This document shows, piece after piece, positions 35,961-47,290 of a stretch of DNA of 64,000 nucleotides; position 1 is the stretch's first letter, and each line of letters begins with the position of its first letter. Source of the DNA: Himantopus leucocephalus. Taxonomy: Eukaryota; Chordata; Aves; Charadriiformes; Recurvirostridae. A program made the position numbers and the translations under genes. Where the stretch lies: assembly GCA_003993805.1 (NCBI GenBank), contig RSEF01000001.1:205358563-205422562 (forward strand), written 5' to 3'. The notes under the pieces were generated by a model. That model had not been told where the DNA came from. It saw nothing but the letters and a program-made list of their open reading frames with translations, and ran no database searches.

Positions 35961-38900
35961 TCTATCAGATAACAGTGAGATAATGAGTTAGTCAGTTTGT
36001 TCCTCTGTGTCTGTGTGCACATGTGTGTGGATATGCGTATAGATTGTTTTTGTTTATTTGTGCTGGAGAGATTGTGGAAGAAACTTAAACTGACACTCAG
36101 TCCTTGGAAAGGATGCAACATCTAGGGCAGGGACATGACTAACCATAAGCAGACATTACACTAATGATGCAACATAAAATAAGTTTGAAATCTTTACCAC
36201 ACAATAATTATAAAATATTTTTTCTGGCACCTGTTGCAATGAACTTAACAAACAACACGATTAAACTGTTCTGCTCCCTGTGAACAGGACACAGTTGTCA
36301 CCTTTATCTTTCTGTTGAGGAAACTCAGAAACAATGAGATTCAGGGTTAACTCTGTGTACTAGAACTGTTATAATACTTTCAAATCAAGTAAAAGAAGTC
36401 TTGTGACAAAAGAAGTGTTGATAGTTGGATACCAAACAGATAGCAAGTTTTCCCGTCACTCCATCAAAAGAAGATGCAGCATTCCTTCTAATGTGTGGAT
36501 CACTTAAAAGTGTGGGAGGGATTTGTATGTGTTGTCCTAAAGATTGAACCTCAGGAGAAAATGATCTGCAAAACACTTTTAAATCAAATTTCATGGTCCC
36601 GACTTAACCACTTTTAAGACTGCTATTGTCTTTCCCAGCTGACAAGCCTGTATTACCATAATTGCCAAGACAACAGAAAAAATACACCTTGCCTAAGCAA
36701 GTAAGCCTGCCCAGCACAGCTTGTCCACTGAAAAATGCCACCTGCTTCAGACCAGTGTGACTGCATTCACACACTGTAGTATTTATTATCCTGGGTACTG
36801 TGCTGGGCTATGAGTGAAATGCTGGTTCTTAGCAGCACGCAGAATATACACTACTGTTCAAAGCATTCATCCACAACCTGCAGTTGTTCATAGCTCAAGT
36901 GTATAAGTTCTCTATCAGTTCACTCAAAACCTATTTCCCTAAACTGTATGTCATATTGATACCATATCACTCCTTTACCAGAGAGGCTTATGCAAGCATC
37001 TGGCTACCTGGTGGTATTCATGGAGAGAATATTTTGTAGCAGATGGCTTATTCAAACACAGTGGATTAGGCATAGAGCAGGCAGATGTAAAATAATCATT
37101 GAGTTAGTGGCAGTGATTTAATGGGCAGAAAAATGGAGAAGGTATGAGCAATTAAGTGGCCAATCCAATTCTGAGGTTGAATTCTACAGTAGCACTGGGG
37201 GACCAACCATAGCAGGGGAAAGCTATGTTCTCAGAGGTGGAAAGTCAGAGATGTGACTTGTTTCCTCAGATGGGCCTGCTGATTAAAGCTTAATACATTT
37301 CCAAACCTAAGTTATAAAGACCTTTTTTGGTGGCTAGGATGGCTTATAGAGAAAATACCCAGGTCAGAGCTGGCCCAACTTTACAGAAGAGAAATGTTCT
37401 GTAAAAGAAAATGACAATGACAAGCTGGGTTGGTCAAATGAGGAAAAAAGTATGGGTACCTCCTGAACTATCTTGAAGATCGTTACCATTAGTCGTAGCT
37501 CATTAAGCCTCGGATAGTTACCATTACTCTTGCCACTGTCTACAAACAGGTTCAAATGACTGTATAGATAATAAGATGGCGAAAATCCAAAGAAAACGGT
37601 AATTAACACCCAGGGTAGTGGCTGTCCTGAATATCAGAACATGTGATCACAAAATACAGTGCAATTCTTTGAGTGTGATTTTGCTGCCTGGTAAAACACA
37701 TTAGCCTAAGTTGCAGGGGAGGGAATTATGACTAGGTAAAAAAAAAGATTTTTTTTCACCACGTTCAGTTTGTAGTAAAGTGCTTGTAGCTGTTGCTTAT
37801 TTGCTGCAGTACACTTTTTATAAAATAAAGCAACTTCTAACAGTGTTGCTATTTTGAATTGAACCTCCATGGTCTCTGTATGGACCATATAATTTGTCTT
37901 TTATATTCTTGCTGCCAGATAGGAAATGACACGGTACATTGGCTCATGATAACTATAAAACATCTGAAGGATTTTTTTTTTATCTAAGAAAACCTTTAAT
38001 AAAGGTACTTGTGTATCCAGAAGTCATAAATGCAGATTTATACTTCTGATTTCCTTTTAAATTAGTCTTTCTGCCATGGGACTTAGGGGTTTTTTCTCTA
38101 GCTGCATCTATGAGTCAACAGTGAAGTTTGCTTCCCCTCCCCCCTCCCTCTTTCTGACAAACATGTTTGTCGTTTTGGTTTAGTTTCGGATGAAAGTTTA
38201 GCTTGATGAAGTCAATGGTGATTTCTCCTGGTGATTTCAACCACGGTACAATTCTAGCCAGTCCTGCTCCTGCATTTCCCAGTTCTGATACTACCTTATG
38301 TGACACTTTATATCCTGGCTACACTGGGCACTGGATGTGAGGAATCAGCCTCTTTTATGGTCATGACTTCAGATTTGCTGCTTCAGTTTTCAACACTCTT
38401 GAAGCCTTTATTCTGACAGGAGTCTGGGAATGGGTATTTTAATTTATTATCATTTAATTTTATTCTGACAGGAGTCTGGAACTGGTATTTTAATCTGTCT
38501 GAAATCCATTTGTAGGAGGTCAACCATGCAATGTAGCACATGTAGAAACAGGTGCAATTCCTATGTTCCTATGAAGTATCTGAACATTTTTCCCTACAAA
38601 GCAGCTACTTAGTCAAATTTAATATACACAGAAATCTCAGACAATAAATATGTCCTGGTAGAGCTATTGTCACCTGATGCTGCAGTTCTGGATCAAAGCC
38701 CTCTCTTGGCCACTTCAGACACTTTCCCTATTTCTTTTTTCCCTGCGTGATAATCTAGTTGCCAAACTGCTAGTTGAAGATAACCGTTAGTGTTACCACT
38801 TTTGGTGTATCTCATTCCAAGTTCCAGTTACGCTCAAAGGCGGGCTGGGAAAACAAACTCTTTCCCCTGCGGAGCTGGTTAAGTTATCACCAGCCTTTTC

Positions 38901-40240
38901 CAGCTGCATTTCTGCTAGTACAAGGCTGATTTAGGCAGCACATTTGATTTCTAGTAGGGGTCACATATGTGACCTTCCACTATCAGCTCGTGAAGTCTGT
39001 AGGATAACAGGCAATGTAACCAATTGAAAAACCAACTGCACCAGAAGACTAAAATCCTTACAGTAGTCCTTGGCTATTAAATGTAGTATTGGTGCATAAA
39101 TTTTCCATTATGGTAAACAGATTTTCATTAGGCACGTTAAGTAATACACAGCACGTACAAGTAATACAGAAAACAGACACCACAAGAGTGCTTTAATTAT
39201 AATGTCAGAAAAAAAATTAAAATCCTGTTGTTACAAAAGAAATGTAATACTAGAGCACTGGGAGTGTAGATAGTTTGTTTTCTTCGTACTTGTACACGGA
39301 ACAATGCAGGAACTTTACCAAGCACAAACCTGATATGTGCCAAGCTTTGTTCTTTAGAGTTGGATTAAGGATGTTTTCACAGTCCAAGTTTCCAGTTCAG
39401 CTCATTATTAATGACTTTCCATCTTTTTGTTCATGCTTCTGAGGATGGTGGTTTTATGTTTTTCTTGCTCCCCTCTTAGATGACAGATTTCCAACTGCAG
39501 TCAAGCTGTAACACTGGATGTAGCTCACAAGCAATGTGAGCCTGCTTATGCTCCGCTTCCAGTGCACAGCAAGGGGTCACAGGTCTTAGTTAATGCAACT
39601 TTGTTTACTCCAGAAGTAATAAACTTAAATGTACAGTAAGAGATGGATGCAAATAGAGAAGCTGAGATGGCACTCATTCCTTTTGGGGAAAAGCCAGTTA
39701 TTAAAGCTAAGGAGGAGAAATAGGCGGTTTTCTAGATGCAGGTTGAATTGGTAGGCACTTGGGTGATAAACTGTGTTGCTGTATGTGCTGGTGTAGCTGC
39801 CTATGACAGGCATAAAACACGTTTTGAGACTACTTTGGAGACACAAGACCAGACTGACTCACATAGTTCTTCAAGTTGGTAACATACAATTCACAGCTCA
39901 ACAATGTGGACTTGAAGAAAAATATCAAGTTCCTCCTCATTTCTGATTGGGTCCCTTTGCTATTTTAGCTCTGCAGCCTGTCTGTAATTCTCGCTAGACC
40001 TACTGTAAGAGGAAGGGTGATTCAGCCTCACAGTGTGGAATGTCAGAGAGACTGGGAGTGGTTTGATGGACTCACTTGAAAGGTACCTCAGACAGGGAGA
40101 AGGTTTTATGAAGAAAACCTGTGCAGGTTGGATAGGAAAAAGGGACTGATGGAAGGAGCACTGGTAGGTACAATCTACGGCATATCATGCTGTAAGCATT
40201 CAAGCACTTCTTTTGGATAACAGAATGAAACAAGGCAATT
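35960..40240. other. Spacer downstream of GJB2
   Basis: No gene is recognised. It contains the 52-bp tandem duplication at 38407-38496. Part of the right end could be GJB2 3' UTR if a distal polyadenylation site (for example AATAAA on the minus strand at 38407-38412) is used. Confidence 0.45.
38407..38496. repeat. Tandem duplication, 52-bp period
   Basis: TTTATTCTGACAGGAGTCTGG starting at 38407 recurs starting at 38459, followed in both copies by a G/A-rich step and GGTATTTTAAT. The second copy is partial, ending near 38496. Few differences separate the copies, so the duplication is probably recent. Confidence 0.85.
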
Positions 40241-40250
40241 TTTCTTGGGT

Positions 40251-40256
40251 TTTAAT
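40251..40256 (-). terminator. Candidate polyadenylation signal for GJB2
   Basis: A minus-strand ATTAAA lies about 0.92 kb past the GJB2 stop codon and is followed by U-rich sequence (TTGCCTTGTTTCATTCTGTT). No canonical minus-strand AATAAA lies closer to the gene. It is one plausible 3' end only. Confidence 0.28.
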
Positions 40257-41176
40257 GAAAAAAAAACTTTTTAAAGGTATGCTGTTGAAGGAGGCACAGT
40301 CAGGTGGTAAATAGTCTCTTCATTGAATAAAATCTACTGTACTGAGATTCTTCACAAAGTGTTGGGGGAGAACAAGAGAAGCAGGAAGACAGTTGCAGTG
40401 CCCCCACGTTCTCAAATGTGAAAATCCTTTTTTTTCACCTGACCAAAAGAATGAAAAACCAAACTTCATTCCTCCCACCGCTGCAGCCCCTGTGAGTGGA
40501 GGGAGGCAGCAGTGACTTAATGACATTCACAAGCAGTTGAGACTGGCCACCCCCAACCCTGTAGGAGATGCTCCTCAGTGCAGGTGAGAAGGTAAAAAGC
40601 TAATGACAGCAGAGCTGATGGCACACATTGCCACAGAGTACCTCTGTCCCTAGGCCCTCTCCTTGCTCTCCAGAACACTAGAGAGACTAGGACACCTGCT
40701 ACAAACACAGTCACCTCCCTGTCTTCTTCCCTTTCACAAACTGTAAATTCCCCCCCAAAACCCTTGACCCCACTGTTGACCAAAACCCTTTGTTATTGGC
40801 TTGCCTCTGAAGATGACGCCGTGCATTTGTGATTCCTGGCTCTCCTTTGGGCACTAGAGCCTTCTCTGGGCCTTTCCACTCCCACTTTTTGAAAAGTGAC
40901 TCTGTCCCAACAAGAAGATCCCAGCAGTAGGCATACTCGGAAAAGCTGCTGCCAGAAGGCTGCTCTCTCTATTTGTGGATGCAGGAATACTGAATTAGCT
41001 CATGATCTTTAAAACCTGCCTCAGTAGCAGCTTCCCAGGGAGGCTATAATTTCTAAAACATGAATGAACTTTCATTTTTATCCTTTTCCTTAAGTATGAA
41101 AATATTGCTGATTGTTTTCTGACACCTAAGAAAGTTTGAGGGAAATAGGGAGCTAGGAAATCCTGAAATTGGGGAA

Positions 41177-41854
41177 TTATTTTAAAACCGCTGTTTTCCT
41201 GGGTTCTTTCATGCAAATTTTTATCACTAGGTAACACAACTCAGCCAGATTCAACATCATGCAGATCCCAGACACAGCAAGCATGAAAATAGTAAATGTG
41301 GTTTTCTCGGTGGGCCGAGACACAAAACAATCCACTGTGTTGGGGCAGGGCCATGCATCACACTTCACCAGACGAGGCATCTGGTACCCATCGTACATGT
41401 AATAGAACACGTACATGAAGACTGCTTCAAAGACAATCCTGAAGAAGATGCTGCTGGTGTACGTCCACCACAGGGGGCCTCGAATGTGAATCTTCTCATT
41501 TTTCAGCTCTTCAATATCAATTTTCTCGCCATTTCTGAACCTCCTTTTCTTCTCGTGCCTGGTGTAAGCTACGTGCATGGCCACCAGCAGCGCAGGTGTA
41601 GAAACAAAGATCAGCTGCAGGGCCCAGAGTCTGATGTGAGAGATGGGGAAAAAGTGATCATAGCAAACATTTCTGCACCCAGGCTGAAGTGTGTTGCAGA
41701 CAAAATCTTGTTGTTCATCTCCCCAGACTCTCTCTGCAGCCACAACCAGGATCATGATACGGAAGATGAACAGGACTGTGAGCCATATCTTCCCGATACT
41801 GGTTGAGTGTTTATTTACGCCTCCTAAAACGGCCTGCAGACTTCCCCAGTCCAT
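41177..41854 (-). CDS. GJB2: Gap junction beta-2 protein (connexin 26)
   Basis: Encodes 225 residues in one exon, close to the 226 of human Cx26. The protein forms connexons in cochlear supporting cells, epidermis and other epithelia, alone or with Cx30. Visible features are the N-terminus [21 protein letters not shown], membrane segments at about 21-40, 75-96, 131-152 and 186-211, first-loop cysteines C53, C60 and C64, and second-loop cysteines C165, C170 and C176 in CX4CX5C spacing. The [18 protein letters not shown] signature and a very short tail (TAVLK) are also present. The cytoplasmic loop is four residues shorter than in human Cx26 and in the neighbouring GJB6. Codons 20-48 and 62-94 are nucleotide-identical to GJB6. 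The ATG is preceded by AAGAAG in good start context, and a splice acceptor lies 22 nt upstream. Position between GJA3 and GJB6 supports the name. Confidence 0.98.
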   Translation of the reverse strand: MDWGSLQAVLGGVNKHSTSIGKIWLTVLFIFRIMILVVAAERVWGDEQQDFVCNTLQPGCRNVCYDHFFPISHIRLWALQLIFVSTPALLVAMHVAYTRHEKKRRFRNGEKIDIEELKNEKIHIRGPLWWTYTSSIFFRIVFEAVFMYVFYYMYDGYQMPRLVKCDAWPCPNTVDCFVSRPTEKTTFTIFMLAVSGICMMLNLAELCYLVIKICMKEPRKTAVLK

Positions 41855-41878
41855 CTTCTTTTCTGTGTCCTTTTACCT
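41855..41878 (-). other. GJB2: GJB2 coding-exon 5' UTR and splice acceptor
   Basis: The minus strand reads ATCCTGCAG followed by GTAAAAGGACACAGAAAAGAAG and the ATG. The AG at 41877-41878 leaves exactly 22 nt of 5' UTR in the coding exon, the same as in GJB6 of this window and, to my knowledge, as in human GJB2. Confidence 0.75.
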
Positions 41879-44328
41879 GCAGGATGACATAATACACCAA
41901 ATGGTCACTTTTCAAAGGGTGAAAAATCAGCTCTAGACCTTCTATGAACAAGAGGACTTCCTAGCACTCACTCAAGAGTCATAGGCAAATGCAAGTCACT
42001 TTCATTAACATCACCCATATGTTTATGGACTCAAACAGCTTCCATGTACTTATGATGGGACAAGCATACCTTGATATATTTCTCAACAAGGCTTTGGGCA
42101 GGAAATAAGTTACATCTTCAAATACATTTCCTCTGTGCATCCTCTATTCCTTCCTTCCCTTTCCTGAGATATTTCCCTTTCTGTGGTTGATCCTCATCAG
42201 TGTTTTGCCTCTCAGTGTATTTCCCAAAGCAATAGGAATTACTACCACTGCACGAGTTCAGGCCACATCTAGACAAAGTAGAGACTTCTCTAGTAGTTTT
42301 CACAGGATTTCTTTGCCAATGCCACAGCCCTAGAAGGCTGGGCTGGTGTGCTCTTTGCCTCCGAGGTAAGCATGGCTTAGCCTTATTCAGCAGAAGCCCT
42401 TGCTCCTCCCAGACACCTCCAGCAGGCCTCCAAGGCTTTCTGCTGCATGTCCCTTTCTTGGCAGGCCCTTCAACTCAGAAGTACAGCATTTGATTTCGCC
42501 AACACTGCTGAGAAGCCTCAAGCCAGCTCTGACAGGGCTGCAGGCATAAACGGCACAAACCAACAGGCAAAGGAAGATACCGCAGAGCCTGCCCTTCCAC
42601 ATTCATTGCTATCTCATCCAAAAAGGAGGCAAGCAGAGCCATAGAGCTGGGAGGAAAAAGCCCTCAGCTAAAGAGTGTACGTTGATTTGCTAGATGCTAT
42701 CACGCCCCAGCAGAATAAACAGGAGGTCAAACTTCAGGGAAGCTCCATTTCAGCTTTCCTCCTTTCCTCCTGCTCTTGAAAACTAAAATCCACACTCTTT
42801 GCCCCTTTGAAAGTTAAAGGTAAATTTTGCCCAAGTCAGAATTCAGTCTCAGGGCTCAGCTTTCGCTGATCTCAGCCATTTGGAAACGATCACTGAATCG
42901 GACAAAAACACTTTGAAACCAGAGCTGGGAACTCGCATAGCTGGTCCATCATCTTTCAAGGCTAGGGCTCAACTTTGCTGTGTGGGACAGCCACGCTGGC
43001 CGCGGATAAGAGCTCCGTCTCCTCTTGAAGCAGGCTGTGTGCTGTGGGGAGAGCGTGGTACCTTGCAACACCACACTGCTCAAAGTTTTCAAAATCTCTC
43101 ATTCTCACATAATAGAGAGAAAAAGAACCAAAAAAATTCTCTACCCTGGTGTAGTTGCAACACAACTAAAGGACCAACGTGCCCCAGCACATACCCCTGG
43201 TACAAGGGCCTAGCTTGTACAGACAAGCCTTGAGGCAAGAGGGAGAGGTCAGATTTACTGTGATGAGGAAAGGTGAAATTGGGTAAAGCAAACAAACCGC
43301 TTTGAGAAGGTGGCTGGAATTTCTTAGACTTCTCATGTTTTGTCTCTGCTGAAACCGGCAGCATTTTAAGCAACTTTTTATATTGACCTAAAGTCTAGGC
43401 TATAACCTCATACCTGCATCTTTCTGTTAAGAATTTCCTCGTGTCTGTTGCATAATCATTAAAAAAAGTCAATGAAACCTTCGAAGGGGCTAATCAGGAC
43501 CGAAGGCAAGTATTTGAAGTGTATATCCCAGTGGGATGAACAACCCGGGCTCCAAGTGTGGGCTCACACTGCAGTTCTGAACCAGTGCTGTAAATGTGCG
43601 TGTGGGGGGGGGGAAACCAACATTTCTCCCTGCTCATCTGCGACTATAGAAACACTGAAATTGGCTGTGGGGACTGAGTGACACTCACCCTGCCAACCAA
43701 GACAGCACTTATTGGAAACCACTCGAAATCCTCATTTTGTGGTTACAAGCTGGACGCCTTGAGGCAGCTCCCAGCCTGTCCCCGCTCTGCCCGAGCTTTG
43801 CTCCCGCCGAACTCCAGACCGCCGGGGAGCGCCGGGGCACGCAGGGAGCCCGCAGCCCGCCTTTGGCGGCGGGAAACGCCGCGGCCGGTTGCAGTCGGCT
43901 CCTGTCAGCAGACACCCGTTCGCAAACGCCAGTTTTGGCTTCGAGGCCCGACGGCTCCTCCCGGAACCGGCTGCGCTGCGGGAGCGCCCCGGCAGACTGC
44001 TGCCCGCCCCGGGCCCACAAGCGCCGGGCCGCCCCGACCCGCCGCCTCGGCCGGTCCCGGGGCTGGGGGCGGCCAGCCCCGACCCAAGCACGGTTGCCTC
44101 GCCGACAGGTGCGCGCAGGCAACCGGGGGACGTGACCGCGGCGTGACTATCCTGGTCCCCCAGCGCCCCGCTCCGCTGCCTGCGGCCGCCCCCATCCCAG
44201 CCCCGCCGGGGACGCCCCCGGCCCGGGCTCCCCTCCGCCACACTTCACCCGTCCCGACCCTCTCGGGGGCGCACAGCCTAATTCCGATCCCACCGTTCCA
44301 GCACACGGGAGCCGATCCGGACCCTTAC
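41879..44328 (-). other. GJB2: GJB2 intron 1
   Basis: The interval runs from a GTAAGG donor (44323-44328 on the minus strand) to the acceptor at 41877-41878, giving an intron of about 2.45 kb. Human GJB2 has a comparable intron of about 3 kb. No coding exon or recognisable repeat is seen inside; a run of nine or ten Gs sits near 43604-43613. Confidence 0.65.
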
Positions 44329-44456
44329 CTGGCAGGGCTCGGGCAGGGCACCCGGGACGCGACCGGCGCGCCGCGCTGCTCCCCGCTGCTCCGCTCCCCG
44401 GTCCGTCGACGCCTGCGGAGCGGCCGGTCCCAGCCTCTCCCAGCCGGAGCTTTAAG
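44329..44456 (-). other. GJB2: Predicted GJB2 non-coding exon 1
   Basis: The 3' end is a good splice donor, CTGCCAG|GTAAGG, with the last exon base at 44329. The 5' end is set about 27-30 nt downstream of the TTAAAA box and is approximate. No ATG-led coding frame continues into the coding exon, consistent with the untranslated first exon known for GJB2. Confidence 0.6.
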
Positions 44457-44482
44457 GTCCCTCCCCGTTCACCTGCCGCCGC

Positions 44483-44510
44483 TTTTAACCCGCCCCCCGC
44501 CCGCCTCTGT
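44483..44510 (-). promoter_or_regulatory. GJB2: GJB2 core promoter: TTAAAA box and GC boxes
   Basis: On the minus strand a TTAAAA box (44483-44488) is immediately preceded by overlapping GGGCGGG-type GC boxes (44489-44505). More GC boxes lie at about 44555-44585, there in the other orientation. The human GJB2 promoter is known to use a TTAAAA box and nearby Sp1 GC boxes, so this arrangement looks conserved. Confidence 0.65.
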
Positions 44511-44849
44511 CCGCGCTCGGCTCCGCGGGCCGCCCGCGGAGGCGGTGGGGAGCCCGGGGCGGGGCCGGGGCCGGGTGCGGGGCGGTGATCGCCGCCGCGG
44601 GGCAGGACCGAGGGGTTGAGCCGGGGTTCGTCCGGGACGTCCTTGCCCAGAGCCCTGCCAAGGGACGAGCATCCGGCAGAGTGAGCTCGGTAGCCTGCAA
44701 GTACGCCCCTGCGCCGGGATTGATTCCCACGTGTTGGCAGAAAACATGTTCCCGAGGGAAATCCAGTCCTGTGGGTCCCTCCGAAACTGTCCCAGTGCCG
44801 TGAGAGCCCGAGGAAACCGTCACCGTGGGCCAATTCGGGCGACGGTCAG

Positions 44850-46690
44850 ACAAAATGCAGCTCCCAGAGGCTTTCTGTAGGGTGAGGCAGGGCTGGAGAA
44901 AGAAACCTCGGAGACCTTCTTAGGTGGCTTGAGTTTGGAAGACAAGGAACAGATAAACTAACTGCTAATTTGATGCTAACAAGCTGAATAATTTTGGTAG
45001 CCAGATGTAGGGATAACAAGAGCAGCAGGCAGCTCAGGGCAGGATGAAAGTAAGACTTACGGTTGTTTTCCCTTTGAAATCTTGTGGGCTTTCTTCTATC
45101 CTTATTTTTCTGGAGCTTGAGTTCTGTTGTTGACAATAAAAAAAATTTAAAAAGACCTCTTCTAGTTGCAGTGTCCTTTAAACCCCATCTTTAAGTAAAG
45201 TTGCTGAGGATGGAGACCGTGACCAGCCAGGCATGAAATAGTTGGACCAGCGCTGCAGCCCTTACCTTGGGCTTTGTAAAGTATGTGCAGTATTGCTGTC
45301 AGGCTCAGGTCTGCCTCACACAGTCTGCACTTCACCCAGAGCATCCAACCAAGAATGACTTCTATTAAATGACACTTGATTACAACACAGTAGAGAGTCT
45401 TTGCTTTTTAAAACACTGTGACCAAAAATCCAACCAGAAAAGAAAGCTGTGTTAAAGCGAGTGTGTAAGAAAGCTAAAAGGTGGTGAAATGACTTGTGAG
45501 ATAATAAAAACTTGTTTAAGTATATAAAGTACTGCTGAAAATGGTGTCTTTGTTTCTGTATATTGAAGTAAAAGATCTGTGTGTTGCACTTAGTACTGAT
45601 CTTGGTTTTATGAGGCATGTCTGGAGGAGAAATGCTTTCATCAGTAGGGATTTAAATAAAATTTAAGCTTGATCTAGTAATTTGTATAGTTAACAATTAA
45701 AAGAAACTAGAACTTGCATGTGTGTCTGCAAAATGGTAAAGTGAATTCAGTTTTGCTCTCAGAGGTTTAGAAAATGAAGTCAGATATGTAAGATCTTTAA
45801 ATAACCTAAGAAGAAATGTCTGGAAAATCAACTACGTTTTATAAAATAATATCCAAGTTTGATAGTGGTAAATGTAAATGCTTAAAAGAAATCCACAGCT
45901 CGTGTTGCTCAGTACTGCCACAGCGGTTTTTGTTTACAACCAGACAAAATCTATGGTAAAGCTGAGTCCTACCTTTACTTTCCTTCATTCTTGTTTGCTT
46001 GCTTGTATGTGTAATGCTTTATTTGGGAAGGAGAGGGGAATCCTGGCAAGCAATTCTGTCAGAGCACAAATCCAGGGGGGCAGGCTTATTGCCTACCCTT
46101 TGCTTAACACCTGGCTAGTTGGCAGGAGGTGCAAGAGCCTGACTCTGGCATCTGTAAGGATTCAGCTGTAAGAAAGGGTTATTCTGGTGGCATTGAAGGT
46201 GATGAATGTTATAAAGTGTGTATATATGTACAAAACATTGATTCTTGTGGATTGTAAAGTAATGCGAAAATAAAAGCTTCATAAAAATAGGAAAATAAAT
46301 ACTGTTGCAACTTTCTCAACACAGAAACAGGTTTTAGCTTATTTCAAGGTAGCAGACATCTTGGCGTCATCTTCCAGTAATGTCTTATGGCTTTCCAAAG
46401 GCTGTGTCTGCCTCTCTTCATTCAGCATCCCCAGGCACCTCCAGAGGCTCTGTCTGGATCTATATTTTTAATAGCCCTTGCTTCACTCTCTGCTTTGTCT
46501 AACCATGTTTTGATGTCACCTGTATCTGGATTTTATAAAAATATATAATATTTATTTCATCTATCTCAAAATCCACAAGATCCCAGTGTAATTAATTCAA
46601 TAGCTTAATTATGTGTGGTGAAAAAAAAAATTGTTTAATTTACTGAAAACCTGCACTTATGTAATTTCATGTGACATTCCTCACCATGGA
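44850..46690. other. Spacer upstream of GJB2
   Basis: Ordinary spacer DNA with no protein-like frame or recognised repeat. Any distal GJB2 regulatory element here cannot be identified by eye. Confidence 0.45.
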
Positions 46691-46699
46691 GTAATAGCT

Positions 46700-47290
46700 A
46701 ATTGTCTTTCACTGTTCATCTCCTCCATGAGTGCATAAACTTCTGTCATACCCTCTCTCCATCCTTTTTATTCTGTGTTGAAAGGCCTAATTTGTTGAAT
46801 CCGTGTTATTCAGGAACTGGTATATATCTTTATTATCTTCATCACAACTTTTTGTGCCTTTTTTACAAGAGCAGTCCAAGTACCTGCACAGAGCAATGCT
46901 TTCTGTTGCATTCTCGATCATTTGCTAGTAATTCCTATTTAATTGTTTTCAAAGCAATGAGTTGACTTTTTCATAGTCACTCCAAGATTCTTTCCTAAGA
47001 GTTTCTACAAACTATAACAATATTTCCTGGGGTACATATACTTGAATAGGTGTACTTTGGATTAATTTTCTCACTGTATGTTAGTTTGCAGCACCAGACA
47101 CTGAGGTTCATTTGCCATTTTATTATCCAGTTACTCACACTGGATAAGATCTTCTGCTATTCCTCGTGGTCAGGTTTAGTTTTGACTACCATGAGGCATG
47201 GCTTTTATAATGTGCTATTCACAAGCATTTTGATTTTCGCTAATTCATAGATGTGGCAACCTCCTTATTCATCATTTTTGCTGAAAATGA
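46700..47290 (-). mobile_element. Ancient L3/CR1-like LINE fragment (minus orientation)
   Basis: Read on the plus strand the segment follows, in order, the complement of an old amniote CR1/L3-type reverse-transcriptase region: a TCCTTTTTATTCTGTGTTGAA block, TATCTTCATCACAACTTTTTG, AGCAGTCCAAGTACCTGCACAG, a CACTCCAAGATTCTTTCCTA block, GAGGTTCATTTGCCATTTTATT, CAGTTACTCACACTGGATAAG and GATCTTCTGC. Decay is heavy, but the collinear order of blocks is convincing. Confidence 0.6.

Larger units (their letters stand above)
43775..44850 (-). promoter_or_regulatory. GJB2: CpG island over the GJB2 promoter and exon 1
   Basis: About 1.1 kb of CpG-dense, GC-rich DNA with sharp edges lies 1.9-3 kb upstream of the GJB2 coding exon and contains the predicted exon 1 and core promoter. 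The long overlapping open frames here on both strands are a by-product of the composition. Confidence 0.85.

Noticed and set aside
41486..41936. Plus-strand open frames opposite GJB2, with matching ones opposite GJB6 (59886-60198)
   Set aside because: The two sets resemble one another only because the sense genes are nearly identical there. They are not independent genes.
43678..44853. Open frames up to 313 codons in the GJB2 CpG island
   Set aside because: Same cause: GC-driven lack of stops on both strands, with no domain and overlap with the predicted promoter and non-coding exon.
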